From Orobanche coerulescens (Eukaryota > Streptophyta > Magnoliopsida > Lamiales > Orobanchaceae): DNA of 64,000 nt. The DNA is taken from assembly GCA_033398695.1 (NCBI GenBank), contig CM065815.1:97492501-97556500 (forward strand), read 5' to 3'. Below the pieces are notes generated by a model. That model saw only the letters and a program-made list of their open reading frames with translations, made no database searches and had not been told where the DNA came from. Positions 23,363-34,181 of this stretch are shown piece by piece; positions within the stretch are counted from its first letter, which is position 1, and each line of letters opens with the position of its first letter. A program made the translations under genes and the position numbers.

Positions 23363-24390
23363 ATGCCGATGGGCCGAGGTCGTGGTCGTGGCGACCGGAT
23401 GCGTGATCGGGATCATGCTGCCGGTGAGGGTATTGGTATTGGTGTTGCTACTATTTTGCAGCAGGTAGCCACACAGATGACTCAGTTGACTCAGGCAGTT
23501 CAGCGTGTTACCGATGTGACACAACACACTGGTGCAAATCAGTGGCTTCGAGAAGTGGTTCGTATGAATCCCCCTCGTTTCGCTGGTGCTGCAGATGCTT
23601 TAGGGTGGGATGGTTGGCTTTTCCAGTTGGAAAAGATTTTCGAGATAGTTGATTGTCCAGAAGAACGTAAGGTCCCGGTAGCGCAGTATCTTTTCGACAA
23701 AGATTCCGCTAGCTGGTGGGAGGCAGTTAAGCCTCAAGATCGTGTTGTCACATGGGCAGAGTTCCAGAAATTCATGAGAGATGAGTTTTGTCCGGAACCG
23801 ATCAGAAATCAGAGGATTAATGAATTCTTTTCGGCGAAACCGCAGGATGTACCGCTGTCTCAAACTATTATTGATTTTAGCAAACAGCTCGGCTATGTGC
23901 AGAATCAAGTTAGGACAGAGGAGGACAAGATTTGTCATTTTAGTAGGCGGATGAAGCCGGAGATTCGTCAGTACATGGCAGGTCTCGCTTGTACTTCCTT
24001 GAGAGATTATCAGAATAGGGCGTTAGCCTATGAGCTATCCAGATTATCGGCCGAGAGTATGTCCGACTCAAGAAACAGAAAACCTTTGGGAACCTTTCAG
24101 AAATCGGGAGTGGGCCCCTTGAGGTTGGGACTCCGTTTCGTCATCCCAAAATGGTTCCTAGATCGCGTGATCGGAGGAGTAGTACCCCTGCAGTGAGTAA
24201 TGTGAGCACTTCGAAGATATGTTATAACTGCAGTCGAGCGGGCCATACTGCGAAGAATTGTCGTTCACCGTTAGTCAGCTATTTCGAGTGTGGCCAAGTG
24301 GGTCACCGATCCGTACATTGCGAGACGGTAGCTGAGAGGTTTGGGGATCGAGGTTGCGTCTCTGCTCCGAAAGGACACGGAGATGCCTAG
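23363..24390 (+). pseudogene. gag: gag-like gene, unit 3 (best preserved A copy)
   Basis: ATG at 23363 gives MPMGRGRGRGDR, and the frame is open to 24196, covering the RG-rich start, the gag core (ASWWEAVKPQ, about residues 115-125) and the FSRRMKPEIRQY block. Small deletions at about 24068-24110 shift the frame, and the true C-terminal part continues at 24151-24390 to TAG. It holds knuckle 1, CYNCSRAGHTAKNC (intact CX2CX4HX4C), and knuckle 2, YFECGQVGHRSVHC, with the first cysteine replaced by tyrosine. Related in order and motifs to the gag of B, D and F but clearly diverged. Confidence 0.9.
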
Positions 24391-24743
24391 TGTGGTTTTG
24401 AGGATTTCGGCGTAGTCCGAATTATTTATGATTGCCCTTGTGGATCGTTTTGTGTTTATTCTCTGTTTTCTCGATTGTGCGTGTTTTCTTGTAACAAGTA
24501 CTTTGTGTTTTGTGATTGTTTGGATAATTAACTTGATTGTATTATCTGTTTGATGACGCTTGTCACTTGTTGGTTTTATTATGTCTCTACCGGTGGCGTT
24601 GTGTTGGTCGTTGTGGAGCGTGTTTTCACGCCGGATGTCTCTTTGCGTTTCTTGCAGCGTTTTGCCGTTGGGCGCGAGTTTTCGGGTTTTGTGTATCTCG
24701 TCGAGTTTTCATGGCGGGTATATTGTTTCCCCCTACTTGTTTT

Positions 24744-24780
24744 AAGTTTCGGGACGAAACTTCTTTTAAGGAGGGTAGAA
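24744..24780 (+). promoter_or_regulatory. Stem-loop plus polypurine tract, unit 3
   Basis: The 19-base stem-loop at 24744-24762 and TTAAGGAGGGTAGAA up to 24780; the LTR begins at 24781. Confidence 0.88.
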
Positions 24781-27027
24781 TGTAATATCCGCAATTTCGA
24801 ATTTCGGTAATTTTCTTTTTTCGGTGGAAGTCCGTTTTGATGACTCTCTCATGACCGTTTCGTCATTTCAAGAATGATTAATTCTGCACTTTTTATCATC
24901 CGAGTTCATTTCGGTGTCGTTTTGTTGAGTTCCGTGTCCTTAATCGACTTTTTCACGTGGGAGTTCGACTTTGTAAAGTCACCATTAATTCTTGGAAACT
25001 CCAAAAATTCTGAATCTTTGCAATATTATAGAGCATCAAGTTAGCTTTCCAATCGTTCAAGCGGTGAGTCAATCGGAGTTCAGACGAAGGAGTTATGGTC
25101 GAAATAGCTAAGACTACGCGATGTGCCTTTTTCGTGTTGGAGTGGACTGTACCGTGTGCCGCGGCACACTTCAGCTGTGCCGCGGCACTAAGCTGATTCC
25201 TGGGCGTTTTTTTTGGCCCTGGGCCGCGGCACTAAGCTGATTCCTTTTTGATTTCGTTTCCAATCCGTTTTTAATCAATTAATTGTTGTATAAACGTTGT
25301 TTTGAACTTGTTCTACGGATTGGATACTCGTATCTTTGGTTCGTTCGACCCGAGGGGTGATTTCTTTGTTCTTGAAGGGTCTTGAACATTTAATGTTCGA
25401 TTAAATGTTCGAATGAGTTCCCTTTGATAGTTTGTTGGGATTTCCGTTGTTTTTGGCCTTGATTCTCGTCGTAATCATGTTTTATTATTCTTTACGGAGG
25501 ATTATAGGTGCTCGATGATTCCGATGTTGAATTCCGTGGTGATTGATGATTCGTGTGGTGTTTTCCCGTAGTAATTTCGGTGCTATCGCGTTCTAGATAG
25601 TGTTTGGGAATTTGAGGGCTACCCGGCCGTATCCATTCATTTTTCCATTGCTCGTGATATCGAGGCAAGTACCTTGTCCATACTATTCTTGTTTTGTGGA
25701 TATGATAATTAGTAACCGCCTCTATGTGTTTATTTGATCGTGTGTTTCGAACTTTCAAAAGATTCGGTTTAGCCTTGTTAAAGGCTTGCTTTCAAAACGC
25801 GTGTGTTTTGTAAATGGTGTGGTTTGAGAATGACTATGTGAACTCTATGGATATGTTTGGTGTTGATGTTGCACTTGGTATTGCGTGTGGGCGTATATTA
25901 TTTCATTTCGGTGCGTTGTGGTTTGACGTGGTGTTTTGCTAAGTGTTTGATGCCTCTTGCGAATTGTTTGAATATCCTTGATGTGCTATGTTATTTGTGT
26001 GAATGTGTGGATATGGTTGAAGGTCTACGGTGACACATGGCACGTGATCATGTGGTCAGGATGCAACAAGTGATTGATCCAACCGTGAGAGCCTGAGATA
26101 ATCTACGGTGGCACATGGCATGCGATCATGTGGCCAGGATGCAACAAGCGATTGATCCAACCGTGAGATGTGTGTGATTTGTTTCGCTAGCCAGCTCGGG
26201 AGGGTCCTCCGAGGCCTCGGGTGGGATGTCTGTGGTAGTGTCCCGGTCCTAGGCGATGCGCGTGCGTGATTATGTTTCGTTGATTTTATGTCTGTTGAGG
26301 ACACGTGATGTTGGGCTCTGACCCTGTAAATTGTTGGTGGTTTCCTATTTGCGAAAACAAAACATTTGGGTCATGACCTATTGATTTTGGAAAGAGAAGG
26401 ATTTTATAATCCTAAATTATTTTCTATTAAAACTCTCGATGGCATTTTAAAGCTTTGTAAATTGTTTCCCTTTTATTGTGGTCTTTCGGTTTCTGGAATG
26501 TCTTACTCAAACTCTTGCCTCGGGAAGTACTTTTCGTTACTTTTGGATTTTTGAGGATTCCTGGTTATTGTTATTCGTGGAATGTGAATTGTATGGCTCG
26601 TATTTGCACTTTGTTCTTGCACTAGCAAAATAGTGGAGTTTTGCTAACCCCCGAGTATTCGGGGGGTGGATGTCTATTTTTGCATTCAGGTTTTAGAGCA
26701 TAGCACAGGGTCGGCACAAAGGATTTTGAAAGATGAACGATACTAATCACACGAGGATCCGTTGATGTCGTATTGGTCTAGTTGTATTTTCTTTTCCGCT
26801 GCAGTATCTTTTCCCCGTTGTACGGGAGTTTATTGTATTTTGACCCCTGCGTGGGTATGTATTTGGAAGTGAGTTGTATGTTATTATTGAAAGACCAAGT
26901 CGGTCTACTGAGTCATTTTAGCCTTAAAGGCGATGTTTAGATGTTTGATTTTAGTTATCAGCCTGGTAGATCCTCGAGGAGAGGGTCTACGGCGTGTAAT
27001 ATCCCTGAGTGGATTGGGGGTGTTACA
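24781..27027 (+). repeat. LTR of family A, copy 3 (terminal, internally rearranged)
   Basis: 2247 bp, TGTAATATCC to TGTTACA, about 230 bp shorter than copies 1 and 2. At about 25185-25250 a second GCCGCGGCACTAAGCTGATTCC-type block has appeared, and the sequence then jumps to the TTTTTGATTTCG found later in the other copies. The CT-rich putative leader and the first part of the transcribed region are lost. It is the outer right LTR of the array. Confidence 0.92.
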
Positions 27028-27600
27028 TAGATTTCCTTATCAAGACTCCCGTTCAAGAATGCAGTCTTGACATCCATCTACCAAATCTCCATATCCAAAT
27101 GCGCAGCTATAGCTAAGAGAATCCGGATCGATTTAAGCATGGCTACCGGCGAAAAGGTCTCATCGTAGTCGATGCCCTCCTTCTGAGTGTAACCTTTCGC
27201 AACAAGCCTTGCCTTGAAGGTTTCAAGTTCAAACTTCCCTTTCGATCCTCTCTTATGCTTGTAGACCCACTTGCTTCCAATGGGTTTTACCCTATTGGGT
27301 AGTTCTACTAGCTCCCACACTTGATTAGAATCCATAGATCCCATTTCGGATTCCATTGTTGTTTGCCAGGATTCATCATCCTTGTCTTGAACAACCTGCT
27401 TATAGGTACATGGATCCGTTTCATCCTGGTTCGAGGAGTGGTCCGAAGATGCTCCCATGCCAATGAAACGATCAGGTTGACGAACTACCCTCCCACTACG
27501 ACGAGGCGTGTCCTTGGTTTGCATATCCACAATAGTGTCGATACATGGTACACTAGGTATTTGTACAATTGGTATTGTCGAAATCTCGCACCTAAGTTAT
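27028..27600 (-). pseudogene. pol: Copia reverse transcriptase, N-terminal part
   Basis: An open stretch at 27078-27530 includes [27 protein letters not shown] and [13 protein letters not shown], the characteristic start of copia RT. Near 27030-27075 MDVKTAFLNG follows in another frame, so a small frameshift lies near 27077. The catalytic YVDD box would come later and is not in the window. Upstream residues with [15 protein letters not shown] form the usual linker between integrase and RT. Confidence 0.9.
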
Positions 27601-27734
27601 TCTAGAATGACCTCACTCCTAGGCTTATGGCTTATTACATAGTCCTCCTCTAAGAACCGGGCATTGGTGCTAGCAATGACCTTCTGATCTTTAGGACTAT
27701 AGAATAAGTCACCCTTCGGATATCCTAAAAACAC

Positions 27735-28461
27735 TCATACTTCTGTACGAGATGCCAACTTATCAGCTTCCTTATTCAGCACGTGTGCTAGTGAACCCCA
27801 AATCCGAATATGTCCTAGACTGGGCTTCCGCCCATTCCATAGTTCTGTGGGTGTTTTTGGAACTGATTTCGAAGGCACCAAGTTTAGAATGTACGCCGCT
27901 ATTTCCAAGGCGTATCCCCAAAATGAAATAGACAAATCAGAATAACTCATCATTGACCTAACCATCTCTAATAAAGTACGATTCTTTCGTTCAGCAACAC
28001 CATTTTGTTGTGGTGTACCAGGCGCAGTGAGCTGGTAAGTAATCCTCTCATGGGCCAAGAAATCCAATAACTCCACTAAGATATTCGCCACCATGATCAG
28101 ATCGTAATGACTTGATACTCTGTCCATGACGCTTCTCCGTTTCAGTCTTGAATTCTTTGAACTTATCAAAAGATTCAGACTTACGCTGCATGAAATATAT
28201 GTATCCATATCTCGATTAATCATCTATAAATGTGATGAAGTATTCGAAACCACCCTTAGTCTGGATGTTCATTGGACCACATACATCAGTGTGTACCAAT
28301 TCTAATACATTTTGTGCATGATTTCCTTTGCTTTGGAAAGCCTTTTTAGTCATTTTTCCTTCGAGATAGGATTCGCAGATTGGAAATGACTCAACTTGGA
28401 GCGAATCCAATGGGCCATCGCTCACCAATCTTTGAATCCTTCTAAGCTTAATATGACCCAA
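27735..28461 (-). pseudogene. pol: Copia integrase
   Basis: The N-terminal part (28461-28216) has MGHIKLRRIQRL, the CESYLEGKM zinc-binding end, DVCGPMN and FITFIDD with two catalytic aspartates. A TAA immediately follows FIDD, where tyrosine or histidine is usual. A readable part continues at 28223-27735, in changing frames, with the glutamate-bearing NGVAERKNRTLLEMVRSMM. The domain joins element DNA to the genome. The break by nonsense and frameshift makes it inactive. Confidence 0.88.
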
Positions 28462-28500
28462 TCATAAATGCTACAAATATGTTTGATTTATGCTTGAAGG

Positions 28501-29776
28501 TTATTTTATTTTATTAGGATTAGTCAAAGAATTAAGCGATTTATAATTATGCAAGGGAGTTGGTGCAGCATTAATGATATAAAGTCCTTCATTATAAGTA
28601 CTCGTGCAAACATATTTACCATTTCTTTTAATAACTGCATTATCTCCAAAAGAAATTGAGTATCCATCACAACGCAATTTAGAAACTGAAATTAAATTCA
28701 TTCTAAAATCAGGTACTAATAACTCATTATTTAGGACTAGAATCCTATCATTAACTTTTAACTGCACGACTCCCACTGCAACAGCCTTCAGCCTGGAATA
28801 GTCACCCCAGCTAATAGTAATCTCATCCTCACTAAGTACTTTGGTTACTTGGAACCCCTGCGAGTCATAACAAATATGATCAGTGGAGCCCGAATCTACT
28901 ATGCACGAAGTGATAGAACAGACAACCAAACATATTTTGACTACTAGCGCATGAGACGTACCTTTCTTAGGGCAGCCACTCTTGAAATGCCCCTTCACAC
29001 CGCATTTATAGCATTTGCCCTTCGGCTTTTTATTTGCCTCGAACTGAGGAGCCTTGGATTGAGGAGCCTTGCCCTTCGCTTTGAAAGTTTCCACTTGCTT
29101 CTGGCCAACCTGCTTTTTCTTCTTTCCCCATTTGGGTTTTGAAGAACTAGCACCGGTTGCAGCAAGAATTTGATGATAACCTTGTTTGAAGAGACCTTTG
29201 GCAGATTGAAGCTCTGTCAGAAGTTCTGCCAAAGTGTAAGTCCTATGGTTCATATTGTAGTTAATGCGGAATTGCTCAAATCTTCTTGGCAAGAAACCCA
29301 AGATAATATCGACCTGCGACTCGGCATCGATAGTGGCCCCCAATATGCTTAGTTCGTTCAAGTGAGACATCATTTTCAGAACATGATCCCTTACTGGAGT
29401 CCCTTCAGACATTTGGGTTGTCATAAACACCCTCATTGCATTTTGCCTAGCTGCCCGGTTCTGATGACCAAACATCTCGTGAGATTTTTCATCATTTCCG
29501 CAACTGAGGCCATCGTCTAATGTTGATGCTGCAATACATTTGTCAGTGAGGCTAAAATGTAACAGCGAGCCAACTCATCAGACTTTTTCCATTTTTGAAA
29601 TTCAGCCAACTCCTCAGGAGTAGCATCCGGTTTTGGTTCCAAAGGGCTTTCTCAGTTAAAACAAATTTATGCCCCTCGGCAGTCAGGATAATGTCAAGAT
29701 TTCTTTTCTAGTTGGCAAAGTTAGTGCCATCAAGTTTATTTTCTTTGAGAATAACAGCTAGTGGATTGAAAGACAT
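28501..29776 (-). pseudogene. gag: Copia gag and aspartic protease
   Basis: Minus-strand ATG at 29776 begins MSFNPLAVILKENK. The frame is broken by TAG at 29708-29710 (tryptophan codon changed) and by frameshifts near 29650 and 29480. From 29475 it is open for 324 codons: gag core, one zinc knuckle CYKCGVKGHFKSGC, then the protease active site CIVDSGSTDHIC and the pre-integrase region ending at 28501. The lack of a stop between gag and protease fits the copia single-polyprotein organisation. Confidence 0.9.
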
Positions 29777-31216
29777 CTGAGAATAAAATTAAAAACACCA
29801 TTCATCACATAATCTGATGCAAAATACATTGAAAAAACCTTAAAACATAATATATATATATATGCAGTCAACCAACACCTCGAAAAACCGCACATGCAAT
29901 CCACGTTAGTGTGGACGTTTACATATATATTTTTCAAGTAGATTTTAACCTCTTTAATTTTACTATCTAGTCAAGATGCGTTTTGACAAATAAAATTAAT
30001 AGTTGGTTCCTCTTGGCCATGTATTAAATTAACATAGACTCCGATGGGGAGCTTATTAATTAATACACATAAGTGAACACCATAATTTAACAAACCTTAG
30101 AATATTATTTAATGATAATAGTCCTACAGATGGAGAGGTCCTGTCATAAAAAATAATATTCACCTTTTTGTTATCTAATTGAAGATTAAAACTAGTGAGC
30201 TAATAATCAGCACATCCGATGTGGAGGAAGACTCCAATGTCAACGTGCATGCTAATTATTTCACAATTTAAACCAATTATGGAGGCCAATTTGATCTTGA
30301 AAAATTAATTATTAAATTCACATAGTTATTTTGAAAAAATAAGGTTTTTAATTTCCTCGTCCTAACGCAAGAAATATATCACGCATACATCCATACATGC
30401 CATTCATCAAAACAGTAAAAACCAACATAATATAAAAATTGGATAATTAAATCTAATTATCTTTGCTTTTATTCCTCGTTTTGAGTAACGAGAAAATCCT
30501 TGGCTCTTTTGCTCCCACTGCTTCAAGCATCTCGTCACCTCCTCCCGGTTGGGGCACAAAAATTGCCAAATTTAGAAACTTTCTTCCATACAAAATTAAT
30601 TGCACAAGAAATTTCTAAATTTAAAATTATTGTGCTCCAACGGACGCAACGAACGGCGGATAAACAAATAGGACCATACACCGAACGAACCTGCCCGGAC
30701 AAAAACATGACCCGCTGCCCGACCCGACCCGCGGCCCGACAGCCTGCCCTTGGACGACGCGCGGCAGGCCAGACTTTCGGCCGAGGCCGCCTGTTCTGAC
30801 CGAGTCCCGATCGGCAGCAGCCTGGTCTCGGTCGGTTCGTCCGATCAGGACTCCTTTTCGCGCTGGACTTCTTTTTCTTCGGTACTTTGTGTATTCCAAT
30901 TCGATTACAATTTTACAAGAATTGAAATATATCGGATTTACATCAAATTTTACAAGGAAAAAACAAAGTCCTATTCTACCCGTGGATTTTCTCACGGGAA
31001 AAACTTATACATGCCTCAAAACCGAGCCAAATTACCAAAATGCGTAAATAAATAAATAAAATCACATAGCCATGATAATTGGACCATAATCACCTGCAAG
31101 ATAATATCTAGCAAAAATATTCCAAAAATCATATCATATGAATATTTAAATTGCTAGCAAATTAATCACAAATTAATGAAATTGAACAGAACCTAAAGAC
31201 CGGCTCGGATACTAAT
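29777..31216 (-). other. Long copia leader with a GC-rich segment
   Basis: About 1.4 kb lie between primer site and gag start, unusually long. Most is AT-rich, with a short TA run near 29850-29863, but 30640-30860 is strongly GC-rich and full of CCCG and GACC. Open frames there occur on both strands and match nothing I recognise; I treat them as noncoding. An unrecognised insertion in the leader is possible. Confidence 0.55.
31202..31216 (-). promoter_or_regulatory. Copia primer binding site (degraded tRNA-Met type)
   Basis: On the minus strand, directly after the LTR end, the sequence reads ATTAGTATCCGAGCC. It resembles the tRNA-Met site TGGTATCAGAGC with changes. Confidence 0.65.
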
Positions 31217-32706
31217 TGTTGGAATATAAAACGCAGCAGAAGCGAGATTGATAAATTAATAGATTCAGTTTTATAAACTAACCAACTTAAATAGCGGATC
31301 TATTTATGCTTGTCAATTAATTAATTAAACAGATTAATTAACAATTTAAATATACGTATTTACGCAATAGAATTGGTAATTCATACCTTTGAAGTGAAGT
31401 GGTAGAAATATCCTTTGGGTCGATCGAGCTACTCCACGTACTCCTCTTCGACCTTCTTGTGTTTCTACCTCAAGATCTTCTAGAGTATATCCCGCCTATG
31501 ATCCAGATATCGTGTGGGCAATAATCTACCGGATCAAACTTGGACTTGCAGTATGAGATCGGCTGAAATTTCTTCAAGAAATACCTCAAGAATTTTCTCT
31601 CTATTTTTCTTGAATATTTATGTATTTAGAAAAATATTGTGTTAGCTAAATTATGGAATCCAAGACACAAGTCAAGATCCACAATTAAACACAAAAATTA
31701 GAAGAAAATCGAAAATTTCTTGTTCCAAGAAGCAAGTAAAATCGGCCACCCCATATGCTCTTTTTATAGGTATTTCGGGCTACTCTAGGACCTTAAGGAG
31801 GATAAGGTAAGGACTCCCAATCGAGATTATCTTTCCAATATTTGGACTCTTCCTAATATGATGACTCTATTAATATCAACTTAGTCCACTAAAAGGTTGA
31901 TATTGCACTTCCTAACAAAATCCCAAATAACGAATTTGGGCTCCTTTTTTAATTAATTATTTCCCATATTTAAGATATTCTATGTCCATTTAATTAATTT
32001 AAACTACTGACAGCTATTAATTAATTCATGTGTTGTACATGAGTATACCACTCGAGCTTTATTATTATATCGGAAAATTAATTCCACCTGCAGGGTTTAG
32101 TATAATAATCCTTTCGAGTGCCTCAAGGGACATGATCAACCCGACTGGTCGGGACACATTTTCTAACTATAATATTAATTATTATATAAATAATAATATT
32201 GCCCAAAATATCGAGCATATTGAGTCAATCATTATGGCTCTCACCCATGATAAATCAAAGCAATAAATATTAAATATATATAACTAAATATTAATCACTA
32301 GAATTAAGAAATAATAATTGTCCGAGATCTACGTTCTTCTTATAGTCAGTACAGAAGAATCTATCTCACCTTGATCCTATTCAACGTATACCGAATACGC
32401 TAATATATGCTAATGTTCAAGACCAACCAATCTCAAGCATATACTACAACCTCTCACATAACGGTCTAATATTATATAGGTTGTGAACTAATTAGTACTA
32501 TATAAGGAACCGATAATGTGATCTTCTGTGTGAAACGACACACCACATTATCTACAATATAAAGTAATTTAGACAATATTTGCATAACCATAGCGTGAAT
32601 AAATATGCAACACATGTGACAAATGAATTAAATATTCTCATAGATAAAGGCCGGTAAATTAGGTAATACAAGCATAAATTATGCTTTGATGTATACAACC
32701 CTAACA
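31217..32706 (-). repeat. Copia 5' LTR
   Basis: Read on the plus strand it starts TGTTGGAATA and ends CCTAACA. On the minus strand it therefore runs TGTTAGG...CCAACA, with inverted TGTTRG ends typical of copia LTRs. 1490 bp, AT-rich. The partner LTR is outside the window, so insertion age cannot be judged. Confidence 0.82.
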
Positions 32707-33426
32707 ATATCTGTTTGTAACTTTTGACTTCAGCTTCGAATCTTCCAATGTTCATATGTTTGAATTCAAATGCTCTTTAGCGTGCGCTAAAGATCATTCA
32801 TAGTGTGCGCTATGTCTTATGTCAGTGCGTGCGTCATTCTATGTTGAAAGTCTTCACAACGGCCATATTCCTTCGATAGCGTGCGTTAGCCTTCTCATAT
32901 AGCGTGCGATATCTTTATCTGGTAGATTTGTCTTCAGGTAACATTATAACTCGTGTGATCTGCAGATGGCTTTCGTTAGCGTGCGCTAACCTTGATATCT
33001 AGCGTGCGTTAGTTTTGCAGTCCAGTTTGTGCGATTTTTTGCGTCTTCGACTTCTTCGTTGCTTTGTTTTGCTTCCTTGTTGTTTTTCTTTGTGTAACAA
33101 CTAATCATCAAAACTCTATAATTAATATTTAGAATAAAATATTCCAACATTGATATTATAATTAGCTACAACGAAAATCAATGAGATAACGTAATAAGTA
33201 AAAATTTAGGAAAAATTTAATTATAAACATCAATAATACGATGTAACCAATTTAGGCAAGAAAAAATTAGTGAATATATATTACTATTACATTTTTTATT
33301 GCAATTTGGGAAGTGCTTAATTTTAAATTATAAGTCAAACTCTCTTATGTATTTCCAAAAACTTTTTAAATTTCAAATATTACTCATATTACCCTTGCCA
33401 TAATTATTTAGTATAATTCTACATAT
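32707..33426. other. Unassigned AT-rich stretch with a palindrome cluster
   Basis: This lies between the copia LTR and the Helitron helicase relic. No gene is seen. It contains TAGCGTGCGCTA-type sites at about 32776-33015, then a run ending in AATATTCCAACA near 33150 that looks like a copia LTR end, then AT-rich sequence. It may be Helitron interior or a fragment of another LTR. Confidence 0.5.
32776..33015. repeat. TAGCG-type palindrome cluster outside a recognisable LTR
   Basis: Sites include TAGCGTGCGCTA near 32778 and 32978, plus degraded forms near 32800, 32876, 32900 and 33000. The surroundings do not match the LTRs of B, D or F well enough for me to call an LTR. The spacing is irregular. 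Confidence 0.6.
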
Positions 33427-34181
33427 GAAGTTGTATCAAAGGACAATGCATATATCGTTTATTCAAGTATAAGCTCTTCTTCACTTTGGCATCATTGCAA
33501 ACTCATGAGACTGGCCAAGAATATGAGATTAATTGCTGGACACACAATGTCATCTCACCATCTACAAGAAATTAAGGACTTCTCCGAATGAATCCTCAAA
33601 ATTATAGATGGTGAGCTGGGTGACGATAGAGAAATCATGATTGATATTCTTGATATTTACTAATCCGGAATGCCGAAAATCATATTGCAGCCATTGTTGA
33701 AAGCACTACCATTCACTTATAAGTAACTTTCCATAAAGTAAATTTTTGAAGAAAGAGTAATCCTGGCGCCAACAAACGACATTGTGGAGATAATAAACGA
33801 TTACGTGATGTCTTTAATCTCAAAAGACAAGCGGATATATCTTGGTTCTGATTGTATATGCAAAATCTCTGCGACCTCTAAAAGTCAAAATCAAGTATAT
33901 TCAATGGCTTTTTTGAACAACATCAAGTGTTCTAGAATTCCAAATCACATCTTGAAATCCTAAGTTAGAGTTTCAATTATGCTAATTCAAAATATGGATC
34001 AATTATCAGGATTATGCAATGTCACATCATTAATAATTATCCAAATCCGTAACCATATTATTGAACAAAAAAATTCGGGGAATAATTTGGATAGTAAAGT
34101 ATTTATTCCACAATTGATATGAAGCCCATTAAATGACAGATTACCATTTAAATTTTAAATACGTCAGTTCCCACTTATTAT
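33427..34181 (+). pseudogene. Helitron PIF1-like helicase relic, first part
   Basis: In pieces across frames, the translation shows the conserved order of the Helitron RepHel helicase C-terminal half: SLWHHCKLMRL / KNMRL near 33485-33535, EIKDFSE and DGELGDD near 33570-33625, VILAPTNDIVEIINDYV at 33757-33810, FLNNIKCSRIPNH near 33910-33950, GLCN near 34015, and LPFKF then QFPL at 34141-34178. At least four in-frame stops (for example TGA near 33589) show it is dead. It is cut at 34181 by element E; the next conserved block resumes at 54182. No replication-initiator (Rep) domain is visible. Confidence 0.85.

Larger units (their letters stand above)
1..27027 (+). mobile_element. Tandem array of gag-only Ty3/gypsy element (family A)
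   Basis: The same unit is repeated head to tail, with single LTRs shared between neighbours: partial LTR 1-1901, internal 1902-4715, LTR 4716-7182, internal 7183-19477 (interrupted by element B), LTR 19478-21957, internal 21958-24780, LTR 24781-27027. Each LTR starts TGTAATATCC, ends TGTTACA and is followed by a tRNA-Met primer site. Each internal region holds only a gag-type gene of about 1 kb; no protease, RT or integrase is present in about 2.8 kb. This layout matches terminal-repeat gag-only non-autonomous elements. The left end lies outside the window. The right end abuts copia RT sequence without filler, and the presumed target duplication is TAGAT at 27028-27032, whose partner cannot be seen. 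Confidence 0.9.
27028..32706 (-). mobile_element. Ty1/copia element, minus strand, cut by the A array
   Basis: Reading the minus strand: 5' LTR 32706-31217, primer site, a long leader, gag, protease, integrase, then RT, which stops at 27028 where the family A LTR begins. The order with integrase before RT is the copia order. The RT reading runs to the junction (LDKEIY), where copia RTs normally continue, and the A LTR end is exact. The rest of RT, RNase H and the 3' LTR should therefore lie to the left of the array, outside the window. All coding parts carry stops or frameshifts. Confidence 0.88.

Noticed and set aside
30500..30995. Open frames on both strands in the GC-rich copia leader
   Set aside because: They arise from GC-rich composition; no motif or homologous domain is recognisable.
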